Shown here: one piece after another, positions 26,226-35,080 of the stretch | How positions within the stretch are numbered: position 1 is the first letter of the stretch | How the letters are laid out: every line of letters begins with the position of its first letter | Origin: UBA10649 sp963700745 | Lineage (GTDB): Bacteria > Actinomycetota > Actinomycetes > S36-B12 | Reading direction: 5' to 3' | Length of the DNA stretch: 64,000 nucleotides | NCBI GenBank assembly: GCA_963700745.1 | Contig: CAVOYT010000002.1 | Span: 310,001-374,000, forward strand | Translations under genes and position numbers: made by a program | The notes under the pieces: model-generated | Database searches by the model: none | Seen by the model: only the letters and a program-made list of their open reading frames with translations | Told to the model about the DNA's origin: nothing

Positions 26226-27434
26226 TCAGCGTGTCCCCTCGTCGGCGGCCTGCTGCTGGAGGAGCAGGCGGTCCACCTTGCCATTCGGCAGGTGCGGGAG
26301 CCCGCTGACCCGATGCACGACGGGGCGCGCCGCCGGTCCCAGGCATCGCTCCACCTCGGCCCGGGCCTTGTCCTCGACTCCTGCGGCGGCGTCCCGCACC
26401 TCGACGAAGACGTGCAGGACCGGCTCGCCGCCCGCTGGCACGACGACGACGGCCGCGGCGGTCACGACGTCCGGGAGGTCGCCGACAGCCCGCTCGACGG
26501 CGAGCGGGGAGACGTTGGTCCCCCGGATGATCACGACGTCGTCCGCACGCCCCACCACCACGATCCGGCCGTCCGCCTGCACCTCGCCGAGGTCGGGCGT
26601 GCGGAACCCGGCGGAGGTGAACCGCTCGCGGGTGAGCTCGGGTTCGGCCCGGTATCCCAGTGCGACGCACGGTCCGCTCACCGTGAGGGCACCGGGCGAG
26701 CCGTCGGCAGTCACGGCAACGCCGGGAAGTGGGCGCCCATCGAACACGCAGCCGCCCGCGGTCTCCGTGGCGCCGTACGTGGTGGTGATCGCGATGCCGA
26801 GCTCTCGGGCGTTGGCCGCGAGGGAGGGGCGGGTGGCGGCACCACCCACGAGCACGGACGTGCAGTGCAGCAGAGCGGCGATGCCGACGTCCTCGGACAG
26901 CAGGCGGGACAGCTGGGCCGGCACCAGGGAAACTCGCACGTCATTCGAGGAGCGGGCCGCGGTCTCCACGGCGGTTGCGAACTGCGCCACCGTGAACGGC
27001 CCAGCGCCGCCGATGCTGGGCAGCACGATGGGCTCGCGGTCGGCGGCGAGTGCGCGGATGAGGACATTGAGGCCGCCCATGGAGGTCACGGGCAGCGCGG
27101 CGATCCACTGGGGCCGCGCACCTTCGCCTTGGACGGCCGCCGTCATCGAGGTCAGCTGTGCGCTCGTGAGAAGCACGCCCCGCGGGGCGCCGGTGGATCC
27201 GGAGGTGGCCATGACGACCGCGACCTCGTCGGACTCGAGAGGGTGGTTGACGTCGTCGGCGCGCACAGCCGAGAGCAACGCCATCACGTACTGGTTGGAC
27301 ACCGTCGCGGAGACCGTCGGCACCGGCGCGATCGCGTCGCCACCGCCGCCCAGGGCGGCAGCCAGGACCGGCAGCAGTCGCGCTGGGCCCTCGGCGCCCG
27401 GCGGGACCGGGACGCGAGTGAGCGCGCGACTCAT
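26226..27434 (-). CDS. menE: o-succinylbenzoate--CoA ligase
   Basis: Activates o-succinylbenzoate to its CoA thioester for MenB. ANL-superfamily ligase, 402 aa, short as is normal for actinobacterial MenE. Visible motifs: ATSGSTGAPRGVLLT (P-loop), TTYGATETAGG, RTPDLGEVQADGRIVVVGR and the C-terminal lysine in LPHLPNGKVDR. The ATG at 27434 has GGGAGG five bases upstream; the longer frame to 27596 is a Pro-rich stretch overlapping menB. It is divergent from menB (starts 89 bp apart). Confidence 0.95.
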   Translation of the reverse strand: MSRALTRVPVPPGAEGPARLLPVLAAALGGGGDAIAPVPTVSATVSNQYVMALLSAVRADDVNHPLESDEVAVVMATSGSTGAPRGVLLTSAQLTSMTAAVQGEGARPQWIAALPVTSMGGLNVLIRALAADREPIVLPSIGGAGPFTVAQFATAVETAARSSNDVRVSLVPAQLSRLLSEDVGIAALLHCTSVLVGGAATRPSLAANARELGIAITTTYGATETAGGCVFDGRPLPGVAVTADGSPGALTVSGPCVALGYRAEPELTRERFTSAGFRTPDLGEVQADGRIVVVGRADDVVIIRGTNVSPLAVERAVGDLPDVVTAAAVVVVPAGGEPVLHVFVEVRDAAAGVEDKARAEVERCLGPAARPVVHRVSGLPHLPNGKVDRLLLQQQAADEGTR

Positions 27435-27523
27435 CCGGCCTCCCTCGGTCGGGGGAGGCGTCGCGCGGGCGGTCAGGCGAGGACGGGGCATCGGCAGGAG
27501 CGTAGGGCGATAGGTTGCCGCCC

Positions 27524-28457
27524 ATGGATACCCGTACCCGATACGTGCTTCCGCCCGTGGCCCCGGAGGGCTCGCCGGCGCTGCAGGATCCGTCACATTC
27601 GTCCATGCGCCCGGGCTGCGAATGGGTGTCCGTCGGGGACTTCACCGACATCCGATACGAGCTGTCCACGGGTGACGATGTCGGCATCGCCAAGATCACC
27701 ATCAACCGCCCGCAGAAGCGCAACGCGTTCCGCCCGCAGACCCTCTTCGAGCTGCAGGACGCGATGAATCGCGCGCGGGACGACGACTCCGTCGGCGTGA
27801 TCGTCCTCACGGGCCAGGGCGATCTCGCCTTCTGCTCGGGTGGCGACCAGGTGATCCGCGGGAACGACGGCTACCTCGGCGACGACGAGGTGGCGCTCAA
27901 GGGCATCGGCCGCCTCGAACGTCCTCGACCTGCAGATCCAGATCCGGCGCACGCCCAAGCCCATCGTCGCCATGGTCGCGGGATACGCCATCGGTGGTGG
28001 GCACGTGCTGCACGTGGTGTGCGACCTGACGATTGCCGCGGACAACGCTCGATTCGGGCAGACCGGCCCCATGGTCGGCTCCTTCGACGGCGGCTACGGG
28101 TCGGGTCTGCTGGCTCGAACGGTGGGGCAGAAGCGGTCCCGCGAGGTCTGGTACACCTGCCGGCAGTACGGAGCCGAGCAGGCCTACGACTGGGGGCTCG
28201 TCAACTCGGTCGTCCCCATCGAGGACCTGGAGATCGAGACGGTGGCCTGGGCTCGGGAGATGCTGGACATGTCTCCGCTTGCGCTGCGGATGCTGAAGGC
28301 CTCGCACAACGCGGCGGATGACGGACTCGCGGGCATTCAGCAGCTCGCCGGCGACGCGACCTTGCTGTTCTACATGACGGAGGAGGCGCAGCACGGCCGG
28401 GACTCCTACAAGGAGAAGCGCAAGCCTGACTTCCGGCAGTTCCCCAAGCGCCCCTGA
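27524..28457 (+). CDS. menB: 1,4-dihydroxy-2-naphthoyl-CoA synthase (frameshift near 27917)
   Basis: Crotonase-fold ring-closing enzyme of menaquinone synthesis, 310 aa after removing one base (probably G27917). The first frame ends KGIGRL; the second continues NVLDLQIQIRRTPKPIVAMV. The oxyanion-hole region FCSGGDQ, AGYAIGGGHVLHVVCDLTIA and GSFDGGYGSGLLARTVGQKR are MenB hallmarks that separate it from other enoyl-CoA hydratases. Its TGA overlaps the menC ATG. Since menaquinone is needed by the rest of this region, a true null is unlikely. Confidence 0.93.
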
Positions 28458-29491
28458 TGGACGAGGACCGTCTCCTGCGGGCACTGCTCGAGGCGGCGGT
28501 GCCGTTCGCCCTGCCGCTGCGTCGGAGCTTCCGCGGACTGGACGTCCGAGAGGGCATGCTCATCAAGGGCTCGTCGGGCTGGGGCGAGTTCGCGCCGTTC
28601 GACGACTACACCGACGCGGCGGCATCCCGCTGGCTCGACAGCGCCCTCGAGTCTGCCTTCGGCCGGTTCCCAGAAGAACTCCGGGGCGAGATCGAAGTGA
28701 ACGCGATCGTGCCGGGTGTCGGGTCCGCCGATGCGGCCACCCTGGCGCGGGAGGCCGTGCTCGACCGAGGCTGTCGCACCGTCAAGGTCAAGGTCGGGTC
28801 GGACAGCCTGGCCGACGACGAGGCTCGGGTCGCCAGCGTCCGTGACGTGCTCGACACCGTGGTGGGCCGTGGACGTGGAGCGATCCGCATCGACGCCAAC
28901 GGAGCATGGGACGTCGCGCGCGGCGCGGTCGCGCTGCGGCGGCTGGGACAGTACGGCATCGAGTACGTCGAACAGCCGTGCCGCACGCCTGAGGAGATGC
29001 GCGAGCTGAGGCGACTCGTCGATCTCCCGTTCGCTGTCGACGACACGATTCGTCAGGCCCTCGATCCCGCGGCCATCCGGGTGGGCGACTACGCCGATGT
29101 GGCCGTGCTCAAGCCGGCTCCACTCGGTGGGGTGGCGGCGACCCTGAGGGTGGCGGAGGCTATGGACGTGCCGGTCGTCATCAGCGGGTCGCTCGACAGC
29201 ACGGTCGGGCTCGACGTGGCGCTGGCCGCGGCTGCGGCGCTGCCCGACCTGCCGTACGCCTGCGGCTTGGGCACCGGCGCCCTGCTGGCGGCCGACGTCG
29301 TCGAGCACCCGCGAGTCCCGCAGGGCGGCGTCCTGCTCGTCGGGCGCACCGCGCCGGATCTGGCGGCCCTCCTCGCGGCGCGGGACCGGCTCTCGGACGA
29401 TCGGGCGTCCTGGTGGCGGTCACGACTCGCTGCGGCGTGGTCTGCCGGTGCCGGGCAGCGCAGTGGCTGGCTGCTCTCGGACAGCACGTGA
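28457..29491 (+). CDS. menC: o-succinylbenzoate synthase
   Basis: Dehydrates SHCHC to o-succinylbenzoate; enolase-superfamily TIM barrel of 344 aa. The acid/base lysine lies in RTVKVKVG (KxK). The magnesium ligands are in IDANGAW, EYVEQPC and FAVDDTI. The second lysine is in VLKPAPLGG. The ATG shares one base with the menB stop, and menD starts 12 bp after its end, so menB-menC-menD are one transcript. Confidence 0.95.
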   Translation: MDEDRLLRALLEAAVPFALPLRRSFRGLDVREGMLIKGSSGWGEFAPFDDYTDAAASRWLDSALESAFGRFPEELRGEIEVNAIVPGVGSADAATLAREAVLDRGCRTVKVKVGSDSLADDEARVASVRDVLDTVVGRGRGAIRIDANGAWDVARGAVALRRLGQYGIEYVEQPCRTPEEMRELRRLVDLPFAVDDTIRQALDPAAIRVGDYADVAVLKPAPLGGVAATLRVAEAMDVPVVISGSLDSTVGLDVALAAAAALPDLPYACGLGTGALLAADVVEHPRVPQGGVLLVGRTAPDLAALLAARDRLSDDRASWWRSRLAAAWSAGAGQRSGWLLSDST

Positions 29492-29503
29492 AAGGCTGGT
29501 GAC

Positions 29504-31249
29504 GTGAACCCCTCGACGGCGCAGGCCACCGTGATGGTCGACGAGTTCCTGCGCTGCGGCATCACGGACGCGGTGCTGTCCCCGGGGTCTCGCTCCACGC
29601 CTCTCGCGCTGGCGTTGGCCGCCGCCGAGGAACGTGGCGAGATCACCCTCCACGTACGGCTGGACGAGCGCTCGGCGGGGTATCTCGCGGTGGGCATAGC
29701 GAAGGTCACGGGCGTGCCCGCCATCGTGGTCACGACGTCAGGCACCGCTGCCGTCAACCTGCATCCGGCCATCGTGGAGGCCGACCAGTCCGGGGTCCCG
29801 CTGATCGCGGTGACCGCTGACCGGCCGCCCCAGCTTCGCGGGGTCGGGGCCAACCAGACCATCCGGCAGCCGGGCGTCTTCGCGTCGGACGTGCGCCTGG
29901 TCGTCGACATGGCCACCGCGACGAGGCAGACCGGACTCGTGCGCTACTGGCGGTCGACCGTCGCCCGGATGGTGGCCGCCTCGACGGACGCAGTGCGTCC
30001 TGGCCCGGTCCACCTGAACGTCCCGTTCGCCGAGCCGCTCGTGCCTGGCGGGGGCGAGTGGGTCGAGGAGCTCGAGGGTCGTCCGGACGGCCGGCCGTGG
30101 ACGGCGGACGCCCGGCTCGTCGCTGGCATGAGTACGCCCCTGGACGACGTCCTCGACGCGTTGCTCGGTGACGTGCACGTCCCTGCTCGCGGGGTCGTCG
30201 TCCTCGGGGACCACGACGACCCGGACGCCGTCGAGCTCGCCGACGAGCTGACCGACGCGCTCGGCTGGCCGGTCATCGCCGAGCCAAGTGGCAACGGGGC
30301 CGGATGCACGACCGCGCTGTCGCACGGGACCCTGCTCCTCGCCGACACCGCGTTCGCCGAGTCGCACGTGCCGGACCTCGTCCTCACGGTGGGGCGCATC
30401 GGCCTGAGTCGTTCCGTGCTGCGCATGATCGGCTCGGCCGCGCTGCACGTGGCCGTCGACTCGCGCCCCGAGTGGAGCGATCCGACGCGCACCGCGGATG
30501 TCGTGGTGGCGTCCGTTCCCCTGCCGCCCACCGAAGCGGAGATTGACGAGACATGGTTGGAGTCGTGGCAGCGGGCCGACGTGCTTGCCGCCGCCGCAGT
30601 CGAGACGGCCCTGTTCTCGCCTGACGACGTGCTCACCGGCATCGAGGTGGCCCGCATCACGGCCAACGCCGTGCCCGACGGCGGGTTGCTCTACGTGGGC
30701 GCCTCGTGGTCGGTGCGCCACCTCGGCTCGTTCGCGGCCAATACCGTGCAGGAGGCGGTGATCCTGGGCAACCGCGGAACGTCCGGCATCGACGGCTGCC
30801 TGTCGAGCGCATGGGGGGCCGCCAATGCCCTGCAGCGCAACGGTGGGGCCGGTGCGCTGGCGCTCATGGGCGACCAGACCTTTCTCTACGACAGCAACGG
30901 GCTGCTGGCGCCGGCGGAGGAGGAGCGCCCAGATCTGGCCATCGTGGTCACGGACAACGACGGGGGAGGGATCTTCTCGTCGCTGGAGCAGGGGGCACCG
31001 GAGCACGCTCAGGGCTTCGAGCGAGTGTTCGGCGTTCCACTGGGGATCGACCTCCTGACGGTCGCGAAGGCGGCGGGCATCCCCGCCGTCGTGGCGACGA
31101 CCGCGACCGAGCTGGTCGACGCGGTGGACGACGCGGTCGGCACGGGCGGCGTACGCATCGTGGTCGCGCGCACCTGCTCGAGGGAACGCGAGGCCGAAGT
31201 CCTCGTCAACGTGCAGCGCGCGGTCGGCGAGGCACTCGGTTCGGCGTAG
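29504..31249 (+). CDS. menD: SEPHCHC synthase MenD
   Basis: Thiamine-diphosphate enzyme that joins isochorismate and 2-oxoglutarate, 581 aa. The N-terminal region has LSPGSRSTPLALAL and the activating Glu region HVRLDERSAGYLA. Later GTAAVNLHPAIVEA and the C-terminal ThDP motif (MGDQTFLYDSNGLL to VVTDNDGGGIFSSLEQ) are intact. GTG 29504. The following gene begins 9 bp after the stop. Confidence 0.96.
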   Translation: MNPSTAQATVMVDEFLRCGITDAVLSPGSRSTPLALALAAAEERGEITLHVRLDERSAGYLAVGIAKVTGVPAIVVTTSGTAAVNLHPAIVEADQSGVPLIAVTADRPPQLRGVGANQTIRQPGVFASDVRLVVDMATATRQTGLVRYWRSTVARMVAASTDAVRPGPVHLNVPFAEPLVPGGGEWVEELEGRPDGRPWTADARLVAGMSTPLDDVLDALLGDVHVPARGVVVLGDHDDPDAVELADELTDALGWPVIAEPSGNGAGCTTALSHGTLLLADTAFAESHVPDLVLTVGRIGLSRSVLRMIGSAALHVAVDSRPEWSDPTRTADVVVASVPLPPTEAEIDETWLESWQRADVLAAAAVETALFSPDDVLTGIEVARITANAVPDGGLLYVGASWSVRHLGSFAANTVQEAVILGNRGTSGIDGCLSSAWGAANALQRNGGAGALALMGDQTFLYDSNGLLAPAEEERPDLAIVVTDNDGGGIFSSLEQGAPEHAQGFERVFGVPLGIDLLTVAKAAGIPAVVATTATELVDAVDDAVGTGGVRIVVARTCSREREAEVLVNVQRAVGEALGSA

Positions 31250-31258
31250 CGTGGAGCC

Positions 31259-32920
31259 ATGTCACTAGACCCCGAGAAGCGCGACCGCGTGATTGCGGCT
31301 GCCCAAGAGGTCTATACCGAGAAGAGCATCGCCAACGCCGGTCGCCGTGATATCGCGCGAGCCGCCGACGTGCCGCTGCGGACCGTGACGGGAGTGGGTC
31401 GCCACCGCATCGACCTGCTGCGAGCGGTCCTCATGGGCCTGCCCTTCCCGCCGGTGGCAGAGCACATGGCCGCCCAGGCCGCGCGCCCGAGCGAGCCGGC
31501 GCTGCAGGCCCTGCTGCGCGCGGCCAGAGACGTGCTCGGCGACCCGGGCGCGGCCTGGGACCCGATCGAGCTGCAGGCGATCGTCGCGGCTCCGTACGAC
31601 GAGGCGACCCGACAGGTCATGGCTGAGCGCCTGGGCCTGCGGTGGGACGCGGCTCAGGAGGTCATCCGGCAGCTGCGGACCGGCACCGACCACGATGCCG
31701 AGGGGGACGAGGCCTTCACCGACGATGCGGCCGCGTTGCACCTCATCGCGGTGGGCCTGGGTCTGGCCATGCTCGCCCCGCTTTCGGAGCGTTGGAGCGA
31801 CGCGCGGTCCTGGACGGCGCTCACCGCGCGATTGCTGGAGGCCCTTGCGGCGGAGGACGCCGACGAGGTGGACGGCCCGTCGACCCGCTGGCGGGCCCGG
31901 GTGACCATGCCCAGCTCGCCGTCGTCGACCGCCCGGCTGCTCCGGGTGCTCTCGGTGCTGCGCGTGCACGTCGTGAGCCTGTTCACCGCCCAACTGCCGG
32001 AGGGCCAGCAGCTGGTCGACCTGTTCTTGTCGTCTCCCGTCGACGTCGACCGGGCCACGATCGCGCACGGCATCTCGTCGGTCGGCTCCGACGTGATCCT
32101 TACGCGGGGGACGGAGGACGACGCGGGAGACATCGCCACGCGGGTCCTGCATCTGTCCGCCCGGCTCGCACAGCATCCGGACGCCGCCCCGCACGCCGTG
32201 GCCGACCTGGTGCTGGCTGACTCCTGGGAAGTGACGACGGCCGCGGTGGGGGACGACTCCTCCGACTTCATCCAGCGCCTGCAGTGGACGCCCGAGCGTC
32301 ACGTGATCCTGCGTCGGGTGAAGGCACCGTTCACCCGCACCGAGCGGAACCGCGCTTCAGCGCTGCTGGAACTGGTCGCCGCCCTGGCCGAGGCGCGTGG
32401 CGAACCGGACGGGTACGGCTGGCGCGACAACCTGCGCGACGGCCGGGCCGTCTCAGTACGGCTCGGCCGCCCCGAGGACACCGACGGCGTGGAACTCATG
32501 CACCAGCGGTGCTCGCCGGAATCCCGGTACCAGCGCTACTTCACGCCGATGAACGACTGGCGCGAGGACAACCTGCGCAGAATCAGTGGAGGGCACCGGG
32601 GCGCGACTCTCGTCGTCACGGACGTCAGTGACGTCGTCATCGCCCTGGGCAACGTCTTTCCTATCAGCCCTGGGGATACGGACGCCGCGGAGATCGCCCT
32701 CATCGTCGATGACGCGTGGCAGGGCGCCGGCGTGGGCCGGGTCCTGCTCGAGCACCTGATCGACGTGGGCCGGCGGATGGGCTTCACCCGGTTGGTGGCC
32801 TACGTGCTGGCAGACAACCGGGCGATGCTGGGCCTGCTTCAGGCCACCGGCCTTGACTGGGTCACCACGACCGACCACGAGTTCGGTTCGACCGTGGTCT
32901 GCCAGACCGCCGAGCTCTGA
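31259..32920 (+). CDS. TetR-like HTH / ACT-like / GNAT acetyltransferase fusion
   Basis: A 553-aa three-part protein. Residues 6-58 look like a TetR N-terminal helix-turn-helix (VIAAAQEVYTEKSIANAGRR then DIARAADVPLRTV), followed to about 200 by a helical TetR-like core. Residues about 210-325 form an alpha/beta segment that resembles the amino-acid-sensing ACT domains fused to actinobacterial GNATs (STARLLRVLSVLRVHVVSLF). Residues about 395-553 are a GNAT domain: MHQRCSPESRYQRYFTP and acetyl-CoA loop Q488-GAGVGR in IALIVDDAWQGAGVGRVLLE. ACT-GNAT protein lysine acetyltransferases are known from actinomycetes; the added HTH is unusual. It is 9 bp after menD, so probably co-transcribed. The domain calls are inference. 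Confidence 0.75.
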   Translation: MSLDPEKRDRVIAAAQEVYTEKSIANAGRRDIARAADVPLRTVTGVGRHRIDLLRAVLMGLPFPPVAEHMAAQAARPSEPALQALLRAARDVLGDPGAAWDPIELQAIVAAPYDEATRQVMAERLGLRWDAAQEVIRQLRTGTDHDAEGDEAFTDDAAALHLIAVGLGLAMLAPLSERWSDARSWTALTARLLEALAAEDADEVDGPSTRWRARVTMPSSPSSTARLLRVLSVLRVHVVSLFTAQLPEGQQLVDLFLSSPVDVDRATIAHGISSVGSDVILTRGTEDDAGDIATRVLHLSARLAQHPDAAPHAVADLVLADSWEVTTAAVGDDSSDFIQRLQWTPERHVILRRVKAPFTRTERNRASALLELVAALAEARGEPDGYGWRDNLRDGRAVSVRLGRPEDTDGVELMHQRCSPESRYQRYFTPMNDWREDNLRRISGGHRGATLVVTDVSDVVIALGNVFPISPGDTDAAEIALIVDDAWQGAGVGRVLLEHLIDVGRRMGFTRLVAYVLADNRAMLGLLQATGLDWVTTTDHEFGSTVVCQTAEL

Positions 32921-32958
32921 CCGCGGACTGCGTAGCGCCGAGCGAGGCGGGCGGTCAG
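32917..32958. terminator. inverted repeat spanning two convergent stop codons
   Basis: CTGACCGC (32917-32924) and GCGGTCAG (32951-32958) are perfect 8-bp inverted repeats separated by 26 bases. They enclose the gap between the GNAT-fusion and menF genes and include both stop codons. It is well placed as a bidirectional terminator, but the long loop and lack of a T-run keep this tentative. Confidence 0.35.
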
Positions 32959-34229
32959 TCGACTTCGAGGGCGTCGCGGATGGGGACCAGCTTCGCGACG
33001 GACTCGGCCAGCTCGTCGGCCGGTTCGGAGCCGGCGACGATGCCGCAGCCGGCGAACGAGCGGACCTGACCGAGCTCGGCGTCCACGGTGGCGCACCGAA
33101 GCGCGATGCCGAACTCGCCGTCGCCGTGGCGGTCGAACCAGCCGACCGGTCCGGCGTACCGCCCGCGGTCCATGCCCTCGAGCTCCTGGATGACGGCCAG
33201 CGCGCGCTCGGTCGGCGTCCCGCACACGGCGGCGGTGGGATGCAGTGAGGCGGCGAGGGCGAGGACAGTGGCCGAGTCGGCCAGCCGACCGGTCACGTCG
33301 GTTGCCAGATGCTGGACGTTGGCCAGTTCCAGGACGTGCGGGGTGCTCGGCACGTCCAGGTCGGTGCAGTGGGCGGCCAGTGCCTTGGCGACCGAGTGCA
33401 CGGCGTACTCGTGCTCGGCGGTGTCCTTGCCGCTGGCCAGCAGGGCGCGGGCGAGACCCGCGTCGGTGCGATCGTCCCCCCGCCGGCGGACCGTGCCGGC
33501 GAGGACACGGCTGGTGACGAGATCGCCAGTGCGCCGGACGAGCAGTTCCGGGGTTGCTCCGACGAGGTCTCCGACGCTGAACGTCCAGCACGAGGGATAG
33601 GCGTCAGCGAGTCGCAGCAGCAGGTGGCGCGCGTCGAGGGGACCGTCCACGTGGGCGACGACGTCGCGGGCGAGCACGACCTTGTCGAGCTCACCGGCCT
33701 TGATCCGCCGGACCGCCTCGCCGACGGCAGCCTGCCACTCCATGGGGGTGCGGCTCCCCTCCGCCCACGTCAGGGAGACGGGACTCTCGGGCACCGACAC
33801 CGGTGGAAGGGCGGCCCGCGCCCCGCGCTCGCGCCCGATGACGGTGACCCAGGCTTGACCGGCGCGGCGCCCGACGACCACCTGGGGCACGACCACGATC
33901 GAGGAACCGGACTCGGCGTCGAACGAGAACGAGCCGAAGGCGACGGGGCCGGTGCCCGGCATGGCGACGGTGTCGTCTATCTCCAGGGAGGCGCACAGCG
34001 TCGACCACCACCGTTGCGTGCGGCTGAAGCGCTCGTCGCCTCGGACCTCGAGTCGCGCGGCCACGCCCCAGCCGATCAGGCCCTCGCCGTGGCGGACCCA
34101 GGCGACGGGGTCCGTGGCAGGCAGCCGCGCCAGGAGCTCGACGGGATCGGCGATAGGCCGCGTGGTGACGAAGATCGGCTCCGGTTGCTGCTCGCTCGGC
34201 AGAGCTGCCGACGGCACAGGGGAGGTCAC
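32955..34229 (-). CDS. menF: isochorismate synthase
   Basis: Converts chorismate to isochorismate, the entry step of menaquinone synthesis; chorismate-binding fold, 424 aa. Hallmarks: AGELDKVVLARDVVA, TPELLVRRTGDLVTSRVLAG, HEYAVHSVAKAL, LHPTAAVCGTPTERA and the magnesium/chorismate end block FAGCGIVAGSEPADELAE. GTG 34229 has no clear Shine-Dalgarno and may be leaderless. It diverges from menG across 61 bp (34230-34290), which must hold both promoters. Salicylate or anthranilate synthase roles are unlikely given the men context. Confidence 0.92.
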   Translation of the reverse strand: MTSPVPSAALPSEQQPEPIFVTTRPIADPVELLARLPATDPVAWVRHGEGLIGWGVAARLEVRGDERFSRTQRWWSTLCASLEIDDTVAMPGTGPVAFGSFSFDAESGSSIVVVPQVVVGRRAGQAWVTVIGRERGARAALPPVSVPESPVSLTWAEGSRTPMEWQAAVGEAVRRIKAGELDKVVLARDVVAHVDGPLDARHLLLRLADAYPSCWTFSVGDLVGATPELLVRRTGDLVTSRVLAGTVRRRGDDRTDAGLARALLASGKDTAEHEYAVHSVAKALAAHCTDLDVPSTPHVLELANVQHLATDVTGRLADSATVLALAASLHPTAAVCGTPTERALAVIQELEGMDRGRYAGPVGWFDRHGDGEFGIALRCATVDAELGQVRSFAGCGIVAGSEPADELAESVAKLVPIRDALEVD

Positions 34230-34290
34230 GCCCAAAGCGTAGGGCGACTCCGATCGGACGGCATATCCGGCGGGGTGAAAGGATCGCGAC

Positions 34291-35001
34291 GTGTCTCGCG
34301 CCGACCTCGACAAGGCCCCCACTGACGTTGCCGCCATGTTCGACGAGGTGGCTGAGCGGTACGACCTGACGAATGACGTCCTGGCCCTGGGACAGACCAG
34401 GCGATGGCGTAGAGCGGTGGTCGACGCCGTTGCGCCACGGCCAGGGGAACGCATCCTCGACCTGGCCGCCGGCACTGGGACCTCGAGCGTTCCGTTCGCC
34501 TCGGCGGGAGCATTCGTGGTCCCGAGCGACTTCTCGATGGGGATGCTGAGCGTGGGAAAGAGGCGGCTGCCGTACCTGCCGTTCGTGGCCGGGGACGGCA
34601 TGAACCTCCCGTTTCGCGATGGTGCCTTCGATGCCGCGACCATCTCGTTCGGGCTGCGCAACATCCACGACCGGATGGCCGGGCTGCGCGAGCTGCTGCG
34701 CGTCGTCCGCCCCGGCGGACGGCTGGTGGTGTGCGAGTTCTCCCACCCGACCTTCGGGCCGTTCCGGACCGTGTACACCGAGTACCTCATGAAGGCGCTT
34801 CCGGCGGTGGCGAAGCGCACGTCGTCGAACCCCGATGCCTACGTCTACCTGGCGGAGTCGATCAGGGCGTGGCCCGACCAGGAGGCCATGGCGGCGGACC
34901 TCATCGAGGCCGGGTGGGGCAGGGTCCAGTGGCGGAACTTGAGTGGGGGCATCGTGGCGCTTCACCGCGGGATACGTCCGCGGCCTTCGGAAGGGGGGTG
35001 A
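34291..35001 (+). CDS. menG: demethylmenaquinone methyltransferase
   Basis: SAM-dependent methyltransferase of the UbiE/MenG family, last step of menaquinone synthesis; 236 aa. DKAPTDVAAMFDEVAERYDL opens the family signature. Motif I is ILDLAAGTGTSS, and SFGLRNIHDR is the UbiE-specific block, followed by RVVRPGGRLVVCEFSHP and AYVYLAESIRAWPDQ. GTG 34291. It ends 79 bp before nuoA; a Rex operator lies in that gap. Confidence 0.95.
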   Translation: MSRADLDKAPTDVAAMFDEVAERYDLTNDVLALGQTRRWRRAVVDAVAPRPGERILDLAAGTGTSSVPFASAGAFVVPSDFSMGMLSVGKRRLPYLPFVAGDGMNLPFRDGAFDAATISFGLRNIHDRMAGLRELLRVVRPGGRLVVCEFSHPTFGPFRTVYTEYLMKALPAVAKRTSSNPDAYVYLAESIRAWPDQEAMAADLIEAGWGRVQWRNLSGGIVALHRGIRPRPSEGG

Positions 35002-35021
35002 AAGCGTTGACGGACGCCCAC

Positions 35022-35027
35022 TATGCT
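35022..35027 (+). promoter_or_regulatory. putative -10 box of nuo operon
   Basis: TATGCT lies 9 bp upstream of the Rex operator, so transcription would start at about 35033-35036, right at the operator edge. No convincing -35 hexamer is found at 16-18 bp; TTGACG at 35007 is too close (9 bp). Tentative. Confidence 0.35.
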
Positions 35028-35035
35028 TTCGTCGG

Positions 35036-35053
35036 TCGTGAAGTGATTCACAA
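35036..35053 (+). promoter_or_regulatory. Rex operator upstream of nuoA
   Basis: Tcgtgaagtgattcacaa matches the Rex consensus TTGTGAA-N4-TTCACAA at 13 of 14 defined positions; its core GTGAA-N4-TTCAC is a perfect inverted repeat. It is 27 bp before the nuoA TTG and just downstream of a plausible -10 box, a position for repression by blocking polymerase. Rex itself is encoded at 17389-18162, and nuo is a known Rex target in Streptomyces. Confidence 0.75.
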
Positions 35054-35066
35054 ATGCGCAAACCGT

Positions 35067-35072
35067 GAGGAG
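35067..35072 (+). promoter_or_regulatory. ribosome binding site of nuoA
   Basis: GAGGAG, 8 bp before TTG 35081. No ATG or GTG is in frame nearby, so this site supports TTG as the start. Confidence 0.6.
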
Positions 35073-35080
35073 ATGCGGGC

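Noticed and set aside
35007..35027. TTGACG / TATGCT as a sigma-70-type promoter pair for nuo
   Set aside because: The spacing is only 9 bp; only the -10 element was kept, at low confidence.
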